This document shows positions 24,927 to 33,587 of a DNA stretch of 64,000 nt, in pieces (the stretch's first letter is position 1; every line of letters begins with the position of its first letter). The notes under the pieces were generated by a model. That model worked only from the letters and a program-made list of their open reading frames with translations, was not told the origin of the DNA and did not search any database. The position numbers and the translations under genes were made by a program. Origin of the DNA: Legionella_A sp963772805 (GTDB taxonomy: Bacteria > Pseudomonadota > Gammaproteobacteria > Legionellales > Legionellaceae); assembly GCA_963772805.1 (NCBI GenBank), contig CAVYYU010000003.1, positions 310,001-374,000 on the forward strand. The letters run 5' to 3'.

Positions 24927-25796
24927 ATGGATTCAAAAATTGAAATTTGCAACGCATTTAATGCGCATGCGACAGAGTATGAACAAGCAGCTAAAGTGCA
25001 GTATGAAATTGGCGAGCGTCTTTTTGAACGCCTGGATTATTTAAAAATAAAACCTCGCTACATCCTTGATTTAGGATGTGGGCCTGGGGTCTTTTCACCG
25101 CGATTGAAACAATACTATCCTCAGGCGCAGGTAATCGGATTTGATATAGCATTCAAGATGCTAACGTGCGCCAAGGCGAAGCAAGGTTGGCGGCGAAAAT
25201 GGGCTTTAGTGAATGGCGATATGACGGCAATGCCTTTCGCAACGGGGCTTTTCGACTTGGTATTTGCTAATCAAGTGATTCATTGGTCGCAACCGCTGTC
25301 ATTAGTGATTGCTGAGCTGAATCGGGTCATGAATGCACAAGGCTGTCTGATGTTTTCCACACTAGGTCCTGATACGTTTCAGGAGTTAACAGGCGCGTGG
25401 AAAACCGTTGATAACCACGCTCATACTAATGAATTTGCAGATATGCACGATCTGGGTGATGCTTTACTAGCTGAACATTTTCTCGATCCAGTCGTTGATA
25501 TGGAAATATTAACCGCGCACTACACGAGTTTGCCGCAGTTATTACGAGCGCTTAAAGACCAAGGTGTGCGTAATATTAATCCAGCACGCAATCCGGGATT
25601 GACCGGCAAACAAACATGGCGTGAATTCGAAGAGAAAATCACCGCATTTTGCACCGACCAAGGAAAGTATCCGCTGACCTATGAGGTGGTTTATGGTCAT
25701 GCCTGGAAAGGTGAGCAGCGGCGTGTTAAAGGCGGTACAGAAACGATGATCCCGGTTTCCAGTTTGCGTAAAACAGTCGTATCTGAAAACAAATAG
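24927..25796 (+). CDS. bioC: Malonyl-[acyl-carrier protein] O-methyltransferase BioC
   Basis: A 289-residue SAM methyltransferase that starts pimelate synthesis for biotin by methylating malonyl-ACP. The motifs are AFNAHATEYEQAAKVQ, the SAM loop LDLGCGPGVFS, and the family-specific FANQVIHWSQP and STLGPDTFQEL. ATG 24927 gives the typical BioC N-terminus; an upstream reading from 24858 would run into comF. It is separate from the other bio genes, and the comF-bioC neighbourhood is seen in other gammaproteobacteria. Confidence 0.92.
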   Translation: MDSKIEICNAFNAHATEYEQAAKVQYEIGERLFERLDYLKIKPRYILDLGCGPGVFSPRLKQYYPQAQVIGFDIAFKMLTCAKAKQGWRRKWALVNGDMTAMPFATGLFDLVFANQVIHWSQPLSLVIAELNRVMNAQGCLMFSTLGPDTFQELTGAWKTVDNHAHTNEFADMHDLGDALLAEHFLDPVVDMEILTAHYTSLPQLLRALKDQGVRNINPARNPGLTGKQTWREFEEKITAFCTDQGKYPLTYEVVYGHAWKGEQRRVKGGTETMIPVSSLRKTVVSENK

Positions 25797-25862
25797 CATC
25801 ATCAGGTTTCTTGGGTATAAAATAAAAATTGGTCAGCAATAAGTATTTTCTGAGGAGTCATT

Positions 25863-26681
25863 ATGGATTTTGTCAGTCGCTATATTTCTCATAAACCCGA
25901 TGCGCAAGGGATGATCTGCTATGACGCTGAGGAACACCGGATTTGGCAAATATTGTTTGAACGGCAAATGAAGTTGTTGCCTGGGCGAGCTTGCGATGAT
26001 TTTATTCAGGGATTAAAAGCGCTTGATTTGACGGCAAGCCATATCCCGCAGTTACCGGTAGTGAGTAGTACCCTTAACGAACTGACAGGTTGGCAAGTGG
26101 CGCCCGTAGCCGCATTAATTTCCGCGCGTGCGTTTTTTGAGCTGTTGGCGAAGCGGCGTTTCCCGGCAGCGACCTTTATTCGTTGTGAAGCCGAGCTTAA
26201 TTATGTCCAGGAGCCTGATGTTTTTCATGAACTTTTCGGCCATTGTCCAATGTTGACTAATAAGGTGTATGCTGATTTTGTTCATGATTATGCGTGTAAG
26301 GTTTTGACGTTTCCTGAATCTGATTGGGCTCTTTTGCAGCGCCTATTTTGGTTCACCGTCGAATTTGGTTTAATTAACACAGCGGAAGGTTTGCGTGCGT
26401 ACGGCGGTGGTATTCTATCGTCCATTAGCGAAACGGTTTACAGTGTTGAAAGCAATTTAGCCATGCGCGTGCTCTTTGATCCTGTTGTTGCCTTTCGCAT
26501 GCCTTATCGCATCGATATGTTGCAGCCTGTGTATTTTGTTATTAATGATTATGCGCAACTCTACGATTTTGTCCTGTCTAATATTGGTGAATTGATGCAA
26601 CAAGCTCGTATGCTTGGTGAATACCCGCCATTTTTCCCAGTGGATGAAAATAATCCCAACATACATATTCTTGCTTGTTAA
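25863..26681 (+). CDS. phhA: Phenylalanine 4-monooxygenase
   Basis: A 272-residue pterin-dependent aromatic amino-acid hydroxylase making tyrosine from phenylalanine. The iron ligands are H122 and H127 in DVFHELFGHCP, and E167 in FWFTVEFGL. The bacterial monomeric length fits. A good Shine-Dalgarno (TGAGGAG) precedes ATG 25863. In Legionella, PhhA helps tyrosine supply and pyomelanin formation (family knowledge). It precedes letA-uvrC in the same direction but is 179 bases away, so it is likely a separate unit. Confidence 0.96.
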   Translation: MDFVSRYISHKPDAQGMICYDAEEHRIWQILFERQMKLLPGRACDDFIQGLKALDLTASHIPQLPVVSSTLNELTGWQVAPVAALISARAFFELLAKRRFPAATFIRCEAELNYVQEPDVFHELFGHCPMLTNKVYADFVHDYACKVLTFPESDWALLQRLFWFTVEFGLINTAEGLRAYGGGILSSISETVYSVESNLAMRVLFDPVVAFRMPYRIDMLQPVYFVINDYAQLYDFVLSNIGELMQQARMLGEYPPFFPVDENNPNIHILAC

Positions 26682-26860
26682 CAGGGTAGCTCATTTAACC
26701 CCATTCATGCATAAATAACGGGCATGTTTGTGACGCCAACATAAATTTGTCGCTTGTTGCTGCGCAATTTGGAAAATACGAGGCATTGTAATGACTGAAT
26801 ACTCTTGTTAATATCACCATACCTCCTCTGTTCATTGGCTGCCCTGTCAAGGAGCATTGT

Positions 26861-27517
26861 TTGATAAAAATATTAATTGTTGATGACCATGCTTTAGTGC
26901 GAATGGGTGTTCGACGATTACTGGAAGATTTACCCGATATGATCGTTGTCGCTGAAGCTGAAAGTGGCGAGGTCGCATTGACGCTTGTAAAATCACATCA
27001 ACCAGATGTGGTTTTACTTGATATGAAAATGCCAGGGATAGATGGTTGGGAAGTTACCAGGCGTTTGAATAAATCTGCACCGCACGTCAAAGTCATCGCT
27101 GTTACTGCTATGACGACGGATACATTGCCAAGCCGAGTATTGCAATTAGGCGCTATGGGTTACATCACCAAAGAATCAGGTGCTGAAGAAATGGCGACCG
27201 CGATTCGCAAAGTGGTGAAAGGTGAGAAATACCTGAGTGCTGAAATTGCGCAAAAAATGGCGATCAATAGCTTGCAGGCTCCTCAAGATTCTCCGTTTGA
27301 TTCATTGTCTGAACGAGAAATGCAAGTGATGCTCATGATTACCACGGGCATGGATGTGCAGGATATTGCTGATCGGTTATTTTTGAGCAGCAAAACGATC
27401 AATGGCTATCGTTATCGTATGTTTGATAAACTCGCCATCAAAAATGACGTTGAGCTCACCTACATGGCGATGAAGCACGGTATGGTTGAGCGGCCTAGTG
27501 ATGCCCTACAAGAATAA
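26861..27517 (+). CDS. letA: Response regulator LetA/GacA/UvrY
   Basis: A 218-residue NarL-type regulator. The receiver has acidic D8/D9, the phosphoacceptor D54 in VLLDMKMPG and a conserved lysine in ITKES. The LuxR-type HTH runs from LSEREMQVML (about 149) to the end. In Legionella LetA, with the sensor LetS, drives sRNAs that titrate CsrA at the transition to the transmissive phase. The start appears to be TTG at 26861, seven bases after AAGGAG; no ATG fits. It overlaps uvrC by 17 bases, the conserved gacA-uvrC pair. LetS is not in this window. Confidence 0.92.
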   Translation: MIKILIVDDHALVRMGVRRLLEDLPDMIVVAEAESGEVALTLVKSHQPDVVLLDMKMPGIDGWEVTRRLNKSAPHVKVIAVTAMTTDTLPSRVLQLGAMGYITKESGAEEMATAIRKVVKGEKYLSAEIAQKMAINSLQAPQDSPFDSLSEREMQVMLMITTGMDVQDIADRLFLSSKTINGYRYRMFDKLAIKNDVELTYMAMKHGMVERPSDALQE

Positions 27518-29375
27518 CAACTCTTCTTCCACTGTTGATTTAAGCGTTTTTCTTACTAACTTGACTAGTGAGCCTGGCGTTTATCGCATGCTGGATGCTG
27601 ACGGGACTGTGTTGTATGTTGGCAAAGCCGCAAATTTAAAGAAACGGGTTAGCAGTTACTTCAATAAAAACACCGGTAGCGCCAAAGTGCGTTCGTTGGT
27701 GCATCAGATTGTTACTATCGACGTCAGCGTTACCCGCAGTGAAACGGAAGCATTGCTGCTCGAAAGTAGTTTAATCAAATCGTTGCGTCCTAAATACAAC
27801 GTACTTTTGCGCGATGATAAATCATATCCTTATATTTATGTGAGTAGTCAGCATGCCTTTCCGCGCATGGAAATAATGCGTTCCAAAAAGAAACCACAAA
27901 ACGGTGATTTTTTTGGTCCATACCCCAGCGTGATGGCGGTGCGCGAGACACTAGGGATCATTCAGAAAGTATTCAAAATTCGCAATTGCCGCGACAGTTT
28001 CTTTAGCGGGCGTTCCCGTCCTTGCCTGCAGTATCAAATCAAGCGCTGCAGCGCACCTTGTACGGCCTATATCTCTGAGCACGATTACCGGCAATCCGTT
28101 CTGGATGCGACACGTTTTCTCCAAGGTAAATGCCAGCTTATACTCGATGAATTGGCTGCACGCATGGACGAGGCGGTAGAAAAGCTTGCTTTTGAAGAGG
28201 CTGCGCGCTTGCGTGATCAAATTAAAAGTTTGCGTCTAGTCCAAGAGCAACAGGGGATGGTGCAACTGCGTGGTGATGCAGATGTTATCGCGATTAATGC
28301 GCGTCCAGGCTTTGCCTGCGTACAATGCGTGACGGTGCGTGATGGTGAGGTGTTAGCCAGCCAAAGCTTTTTTCCGTCGGTGCCAGAACTGGGTCTTGAT
28401 GATGACACCGATGAGATGGAAGCATTATGGCAACAAGTATTCGCGGCATTTATCGCCCATTATTACCTTGATATTCCTGAGCGAATTCCGGCGTTGATTC
28501 TCACTAATCACGCAATTGAGAATCGCAGTGTGCTGCAAGCGACATTGAGTTCTTTACGGGGTAAAGCTTGCCGGATATTAACAAAGCCACAGGGAGTAAA
28601 AGCACGTTGGTTCGATTTTGCCAGCCATAATTTACAGGTAGCCATCAGCGAACATGCTTCTTCAGCCGCAATGATAAAAACTCGCTATCAGGCTTTGGCG
28701 GAGCTGCTTCACTTGCCCAAACCTGTCTGGCGCATGGAGTGTTTTGATATTAGCCATACCCAGGGTACGGCGACGGTCGCCTCCTGTGTTGTTTTTGATG
28801 AAAGTGGCCCGTGCAAAAGTGAATACCGGCGATTTAATATTGCCGGTATTACGCCGGGTGACGATTATGCGGCCATGGAGCAAGCGATTACGCGACGGTT
28901 TAAGCGGTTAACGGCAGGACTTCGTTTGCCGGATGTATTGATCATTGATGGCGGAAAAGGGCAGGTCGCGGTAGCGCTGCGTGTATTTGCAGCGTTGCAG
29001 GTAGAAGGCGTTAAATTATTGGGTATCGCCAAAGGGCATACACGTAAGGCGGGCTGGGAGCAATTAATCCTGGCCGATGAGGAACGGGAAATCACCTTGC
29101 CCACCGATTCTCCGGCGCTGCATTTGTTACAACATATCCGCGATGAAGCACACCGCTTTGCCATTACGTTGCACCGGAAAAAAAGACAAAAGGCCGGTCT
29201 TGATTCCACGCTGGAAACGATTGCAGGCGTTGGTGCGAAAAGGCGGCAAGCGTTATTACGGCGATTTGGCGGATTGCGCGAACTGGCTAAAGCGCCAATC
29301 GATGAGATTGCAAAAGTACCTGGAATTAGCGCGAGCCTGGCTGCGCGTATTTATCAGCATTTTCACCCCGCTTGA
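27501..29375 (+). CDS. uvrC: UvrABC excinuclease subunit C
   Basis: A 624-residue nuclease subunit that makes both incisions in nucleotide excision repair. The GIY-YIG domain is N-terminal (PGVYRMLDADG, LYVGKAANLKKRV, about 25-50). The UVR motif for UvrB binding is ARMDEAVEKLAFEEAARLRD. The RNase H-like 5' incision domain has ECFDISHTQGT and LIIDGGKGQ, and the helix-hairpin-helix pair (IAGVGAKRR, KVPGISASLAARI) is C-terminal. ATG 27501 lies within the end of letA, so translation is coupled. Confidence 0.97.
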   Translation: MPYKNNNSSSTVDLSVFLTNLTSEPGVYRMLDADGTVLYVGKAANLKKRVSSYFNKNTGSAKVRSLVHQIVTIDVSVTRSETEALLLESSLIKSLRPKYNVLLRDDKSYPYIYVSSQHAFPRMEIMRSKKKPQNGDFFGPYPSVMAVRETLGIIQKVFKIRNCRDSFFSGRSRPCLQYQIKRCSAPCTAYISEHDYRQSVLDATRFLQGKCQLILDELAARMDEAVEKLAFEEAARLRDQIKSLRLVQEQQGMVQLRGDADVIAINARPGFACVQCVTVRDGEVLASQSFFPSVPELGLDDDTDEMEALWQQVFAAFIAHYYLDIPERIPALILTNHAIENRSVLQATLSSLRGKACRILTKPQGVKARWFDFASHNLQVAISEHASSAAMIKTRYQALAELLHLPKPVWRMECFDISHTQGTATVASCVVFDESGPCKSEYRRFNIAGITPGDDYAAMEQAITRRFKRLTAGLRLPDVLIIDGGKGQVAVALRVFAALQVEGVKLLGIAKGHTRKAGWEQLILADEEREITLPTDSPALHLLQHIRDEAHRFAITLHRKKRQKAGLDSTLETIAGVGAKRRQALLRRFGGLRELAKAPIDEIAKVPGISASLAARIYQHFHPA

Positions 29376-29439
29376 TTAACCCTAGAAACAAGAGCACGAA
29401 ATTGACGACTACGCACAATTGATCCCAGGGTTGATAGCA

Positions 29440-31761
29440 TTAAATTTTATCCGTACAAATTGTAGCGCCGACAAAGCGCGGGAAAAAGGGTCTAAGCTTC
29501 GTTATAAAGTCCCACGCCATTATCAAAGCGCCGGCTGCAAATAAAATATCCCCAGGAACTCGTAACCATTGCCACAATAACGTCGTGTTATAAAACGCCA
29601 CGCTGCGCGCAAATGCAAAACCATGCTCATAAACCGCGTTCAGTTGCATCAGACCAATCGGGAAAAAGTTTAAAACAATCCACAACACTAAGCCTGCATT
29701 GTAGAGCCAAAAAGCCCAGACACCCAAGCGATTGCTCCATGACTTATCATTGCCTGCCGCATAACGTAGACAAAAATAAATCATCCCTAGCGCAAGTAAC
29801 CCAAAGGCGCCAAACAGCGCGGTATGCGCATGATTTAGGGTTAAAAAAGTGGCGTGTTCATAGTAATTAACCAATGGCGCATTGATAGTGCCGCCGCCAA
29901 ACACACCTGCTCCCATAAAATTCCAGAACGCTGCGCCAATTATATAAAGATAGGCCAATGTATATGGAAAATCCTGTTGGGTTTTCATCAAGTGTCGTTG
30001 CTCAATGGCCTCCATTACAAGCAACATGATAGGTAGAACTTCGATGAAAGAAAACATACTGCCTAAAGCAATCCAAAGAGACGGCTCACCAGCCCAATAT
30101 AAATGATGCCCAGTCCCCAATACACCGCCCAAAAAGATTAAGATCACTTGTAAAAACACAGTGCGTTCTGCAAGGCGACGAGATACCAATCCAACCGCCA
30201 TCAATAAGTAGGCCGTCACGCAGGATGCAAAAAATTCAAACGATTCTTCAACCCACAGATGAACCACCCACCAACGCCAAAAATCAGTGATTGTAAATGA
30301 TTTCTCAATGCCAGTTAAAGGAATCATACCAAACCAATATAACAGCGCTATATTTATGGTGCTCGCCCAAAATAAATGTTCCAAGTGAATTCTGCCGGTC
30401 CAAAATTCAATCGTAGCTGATTTTAACTTCTCAAATGTTGGCCACAAGCCCCGGAAAATCATCACGCTCCAGAGTATCAATCCTACAACGAAGCCCATTT
30501 GCCATAGCCGGCCTAGCTCCAAATAAGACAAGCCTTGGTTCCCAAACCAAAACCAACGAGTGCCTGTATTTAAGTACCCCATAATTCCTAAATAATTTCC
30601 AATAACAGCACCTGCAACAATTAATAGCGTTACCCAAAATAAAATATCAACCAAGACGCCTTGTCCTTTTGCTTCACGGCCACTAATTAGTGGCGCTAAA
30701 AATAACGCCGAACTAATCCAGGCTAATGCAATCCAAACCAGTGGTGTTTGAATATGCAGATCCCGAAGAAAATTAAAGGGAAGAATGGTAGCAATATTAA
30801 AGCCATAAAAATCAGCCCGTTGTGCATAGTAATGGCCTAATAAAGTTCCAACGGCAATTTGCAACAAGAAGACAATTGCAACTGCTAGAAAATATTGACC
30901 TACCTTTTTTTGGCTAGGCAGCAAAGGGTCAAAGCCAGTAAATACCGCCTTTTTAGGTGCTGTATCGGGTTCGTTTAAAAACCGTTGATAAATATAGAGA
31001 ATCGCGCCAAAACCAAAAAACACAAAACAAAAAGAAACCCAGGTCCAAGTAAAGGTTTCCGTTGAAGGAGCATTCCCAACACTAGGCTCATAAGGCCAAT
31101 TGTTCGTGTACGAAATGGATTGCCCAGGCCGGTGAGCAATGGTTGTTATTGATGAATAAATCAAAAAATCAGCCACTTGTTTTGCGCTGGTTTGATTAAG
31201 ACTAGCTGCTTTGGCCCAACCATTTTCAAAATTATTAGTTAAAAGACTTGTAGAAATTTCTGTTTGAAGACTTTCCACAGCACTAGCAACTGATTGCGAT
31301 ATTTTAACATCTGGCAACGTGAGATTAATGCCCTGCAATTCTTTTTGCATCGCATTTTTAATCACAAATTGATCACCATCAGGAATCTGTGCCCAGGGTT
31401 TATTAAATTGAAGTTGTGCCATGGCATCATTTGTCAACTCACCAAGACGCACCAAATATTTCGCGGTATAATCTTCACCGAAATAAGAACCCATGCCATA
31501 CAAGCTGCCGAAGTCCATCAAATCGGCGCGTTGAAAACCGGCCTTCCCCTCGATAAGGTCATCCATAGTAAAAAGAGTTTTATTGAGAGGTGATACAAAA
31601 CTATTTGGAAGTGGAGGGGCTTGTTGATAGGTATCATAAGTGGCCCAGATCATCAGCGAAAAACAAGCTATTACAACAAATAATAAAATCCATTTAAGCA
31701 CATTAGCTACTGGGTCTGAATCAGTATTCATTGAGACTAATTTAGTTTTTAGATTCTCCAT
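29440..31761 (-). CDS. norB: Quinol-dependent nitric oxide reductase (qNOR)
   Basis: A 773-residue integral membrane enzyme of the heme-copper oxidase superfamily reducing NO to N2O with quinol electrons. The N-terminal extension, with one helix (VLKWILLFVVIACFSLMIWA) and a large periplasmic domain, marks the single-subunit qNOR form. Conserved histidines appear in VVHLWVEESFE, GTGHHLYW and FLTLNHAHTALFGA, the last for heme binding. The start at 31761 has a GGAGAG Shine-Dalgarno. It is monocistronic and convergent with uvrC. It probably detoxifies host or environmental NO; no denitrification genes are nearby. Confidence 0.94.
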   Translation of the reverse strand: MENLKTKLVSMNTDSDPVANVLKWILLFVVIACFSLMIWATYDTYQQAPPLPNSFVSPLNKTLFTMDDLIEGKAGFQRADLMDFGSLYGMGSYFGEDYTAKYLVRLGELTNDAMAQLQFNKPWAQIPDGDQFVIKNAMQKELQGINLTLPDVKISQSVASAVESLQTEISTSLLTNNFENGWAKAASLNQTSAKQVADFLIYSSITTIAHRPGQSISYTNNWPYEPSVGNAPSTETFTWTWVSFCFVFFGFGAILYIYQRFLNEPDTAPKKAVFTGFDPLLPSQKKVGQYFLAVAIVFLLQIAVGTLLGHYYAQRADFYGFNIATILPFNFLRDLHIQTPLVWIALAWISSALFLAPLISGREAKGQGVLVDILFWVTLLIVAGAVIGNYLGIMGYLNTGTRWFWFGNQGLSYLELGRLWQMGFVVGLILWSVMIFRGLWPTFEKLKSATIEFWTGRIHLEHLFWASTINIALLYWFGMIPLTGIEKSFTITDFWRWWVVHLWVEESFEFFASCVTAYLLMAVGLVSRRLAERTVFLQVILIFLGGVLGTGHHLYWAGEPSLWIALGSMFSFIEVLPIMLLVMEAIEQRHLMKTQQDFPYTLAYLYIIGAAFWNFMGAGVFGGGTINAPLVNYYEHATFLTLNHAHTALFGAFGLLALGMIYFCLRYAAGNDKSWSNRLGVWAFWLYNAGLVLWIVLNFFPIGLMQLNAVYEHGFAFARSVAFYNTTLLWQWLRVPGDILFAAGALIMAWDFITKLRPFFPRFVGATICTDKI

Positions 31762-32168
31762 AATCTCTCCGTACAAACAAAGCGCGTGCAATTTAAAAAA
31801 ACCATAATAGCAGAATTTTTAATGGAATAAGTAGTAAGTAAGCTTTGGCGAGCTGCAGAACAAGGCAATCACGTAACTCCTCAGGATGACGTACAGGTGG
31901 AGTTACGAATTCACTTAGTTGAAATCTTTTATTACAGATAGACAGAACTATTCGCCTTTGTGGTCTATACCTAAATTATGAGGTGTAGCAAGCGGAATGT
32001 TTTCTGATTGCATTACGAGCAGTCTGGTTATAAATGGGAATTTAATATATTTAATTGATAATAAAACTAAACTTTTTCAGAAAATGACCGAATAAGTAAG
32101 TGAAGGGGATGTGTTGGATGCTAATCGACACACCGACATCTTACAGATGACTGATTGGGAATAGTGAC
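31762..32168. other. 407-base intergenic region between divergent norB and enhA
   Basis: No gene is visible. It contains a 9-bp inverted repeat (CGTAACTCC at 31872-31880, complement at 31899-31907) with an 18-base loop, an AT-rich tract near 32040-32090 that could hold the enhA promoter, and a minus-strand TATTAT about 50 bases before norB. I do not see a clear FNR, NsrR or sigma-54 site. A GAAGGGG before 32169 is a distant Shine-Dalgarno candidate. Confidence 0.4.
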
Positions 32169-32993
32169 ATGAGCACAAAAAAAATAATAATAGCTACAGT
32201 GTTATTCGTCATATCAGCAACCGCAAACGCCACAGACAAGCCGTTGTATTATGGTCTTGGGCTTTGTGCGTATCCAGAGTATGAATGCATTAAGATTGCC
32301 AGCGGACAAAGTTGGGAAAATTTATTTCCTGATGAAACGCAACGTGACTTGGTGCAGCGCATCAATCGTACTTATAACCCACTATGGCTTGGAAAAGAAA
32401 TTGTAGTACCACGTAATCTAGGACAGGTAACGATGCTTGACCTAGCTCCTTTCCCGTTGACGATCAACGAACCAGAACCGCGAAAACAAATTATTATTGA
32501 TCAGGAAAAATTGGCTTGGGGTGCTTATGACCAGGATGGTCAATTGATCAAATGGGGACCTATTTCATCTGGTAGTGATAAGTGTTCAGATAATAGCAGT
32601 CCTACGTGTCGTACGTTGAGCGGGATATTCGATGTCTTTAGTCGAGAAGGTGATAAGTGTAAATCGAATATATTTCCTGTTGGCAAAGGCGGTGCCAAGA
32701 TGCCCTATTGCATGTATTTTCACAAAGGGCTTGCTATGCATGGATCCACTGATATACCAGGGTTTCGCGCCAGCCATGGCTGCGTTCGTATGTTTACCCG
32801 GGATGCCAAATGGTTGAATGAGCAGTTCGTTGAAACATCAAGTGCACGAAATAACTTCATGGGTACTATCGTTGTGATCCGACCATTGCCGCCACTGCCT
32901 ACGAAATCGCCTGCGGCAGCGAAAACCAAGATACGCCCAATGGCTGCAACAATGTTGGTTCGCCCCTTGGCAATTACTGAGAAAAAATCATGA
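32169..32993 (+). CDS. enhA: EnhA-like L,D-transpeptidase (YkuD domain)
   Basis: A 274-residue exported protein. A signal peptide (IIIATVLFVISATANA, about 6-21) precedes a LysM-like or linker region (CIKIASGQSWENLF... NPLWLGKEIVVP). The YkuD domain has H191 in AMHGS and the catalytic S202-HGC205-VR motif. Extra cysteines (C139, C147, C164, C181) may form disulphides. The family cross-links peptidoglycan 3-3 or attaches proteins to the wall. It is the first gene of an enhA-enhB-enhC set, and its end overlaps enhB by four bases (ATGA). Confidence 0.88.
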   Translation: MSTKKIIIATVLFVISATANATDKPLYYGLGLCAYPEYECIKIASGQSWENLFPDETQRDLVQRINRTYNPLWLGKEIVVPRNLGQVTMLDLAPFPLTINEPEPRKQIIIDQEKLAWGAYDQDGQLIKWGPISSGSDKCSDNSSPTCRTLSGIFDVFSREGDKCKSNIFPVGKGGAKMPYCMYFHKGLAMHGSTDIPGFRASHGCVRMFTRDAKWLNEQFVETSSARNNFMGTIVVIRPLPPLPTKSPAAAKTKIRPMAATMLVRPLAITEKKS

Positions 32994-33547
32994 ACAAGAC
33001 AACCAATATTACTTTAAGTAAAACGGTGATCATGCTTGCCCTGGTGCTTGGGGTTGGTCTTGCTAACGCAGCGCTTGCAGTTGCTAAAGCGACTAAAGTG
33101 CCTAAAGCTGATGACGATATTAAAAGCCCTTTGGGCTGCCGTGATGTTGGATATCAATATGAACTGAAAGTTCTGAAGTTGTTGCCATCGGCTGTAGGTG
33201 ATCGCAATTCGCTCTACTTCTTTTTTAATAAGCTGAATCAACCTATCACACTATATCAAATGCTTGGCGACGACGGTGCACGTAGTATGCATTTAAACCA
33301 TGTCGTTAATGCACGGCAATGGGCGGCATTGTCAACGAGTGAGCAGTCGCTTAAATACATCTGCTCTAAAGGTGATGGAAAATCGACTTATGGTGAGATC
33401 GTTGATTGTGCAGACAGCATCAAAGTTTGTGAATATGCCCGCGTAACGTATGGCATGAATAATCGCGGTAATATTTGGTTGGTAAAAAGCAACACCAGAC
33501 AGGGCGCCGTACAGGAAGTGCTGAATTATGGCATTATTCCACGCTAA
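32990..33547 (+). CDS. enhB: EnhB-like exported protein
   Basis: A 185-residue protein with a signal sequence or anchor (about 12-30, VIMLALVLGVGLANAALA). The mature part has cysteines at CRDVGY, YICSKG, DCAD and KVCEY, probably in disulphides. I cannot assign a biochemical role. Identification as EnhB rests mainly on its place between an EnhA-type transpeptidase and an EnhC-type Sel1 protein, with coupled starts. The Legionella enhABC locus is linked to enhanced host-cell entry (family knowledge). Confidence 0.75.
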   Translation: MNKTTNITLSKTVIMLALVLGVGLANAALAVAKATKVPKADDDIKSPLGCRDVGYQYELKVLKLLPSAVGDRNSLYFFFNKLNQPITLYQMLGDDGARSMHLNHVVNARQWAALSTSEQSLKYICSKGDGKSTYGEIVDCADSIKVCEYARVTYGMNNRGNIWLVKSNTRQGAVQEVLNYGIIPR

Positions 33548-33587
33548 ATTGGCATGTAAATGTAGAAAAATGAATGAGGGGAATTAC

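Noticed and set aside
31872..31907. Inverted repeat before enhA as an operator
   Set aside because: The arms are 9 bp with an 18-base loop and lie far from any clear promoter, so a regulatory role is not supported.
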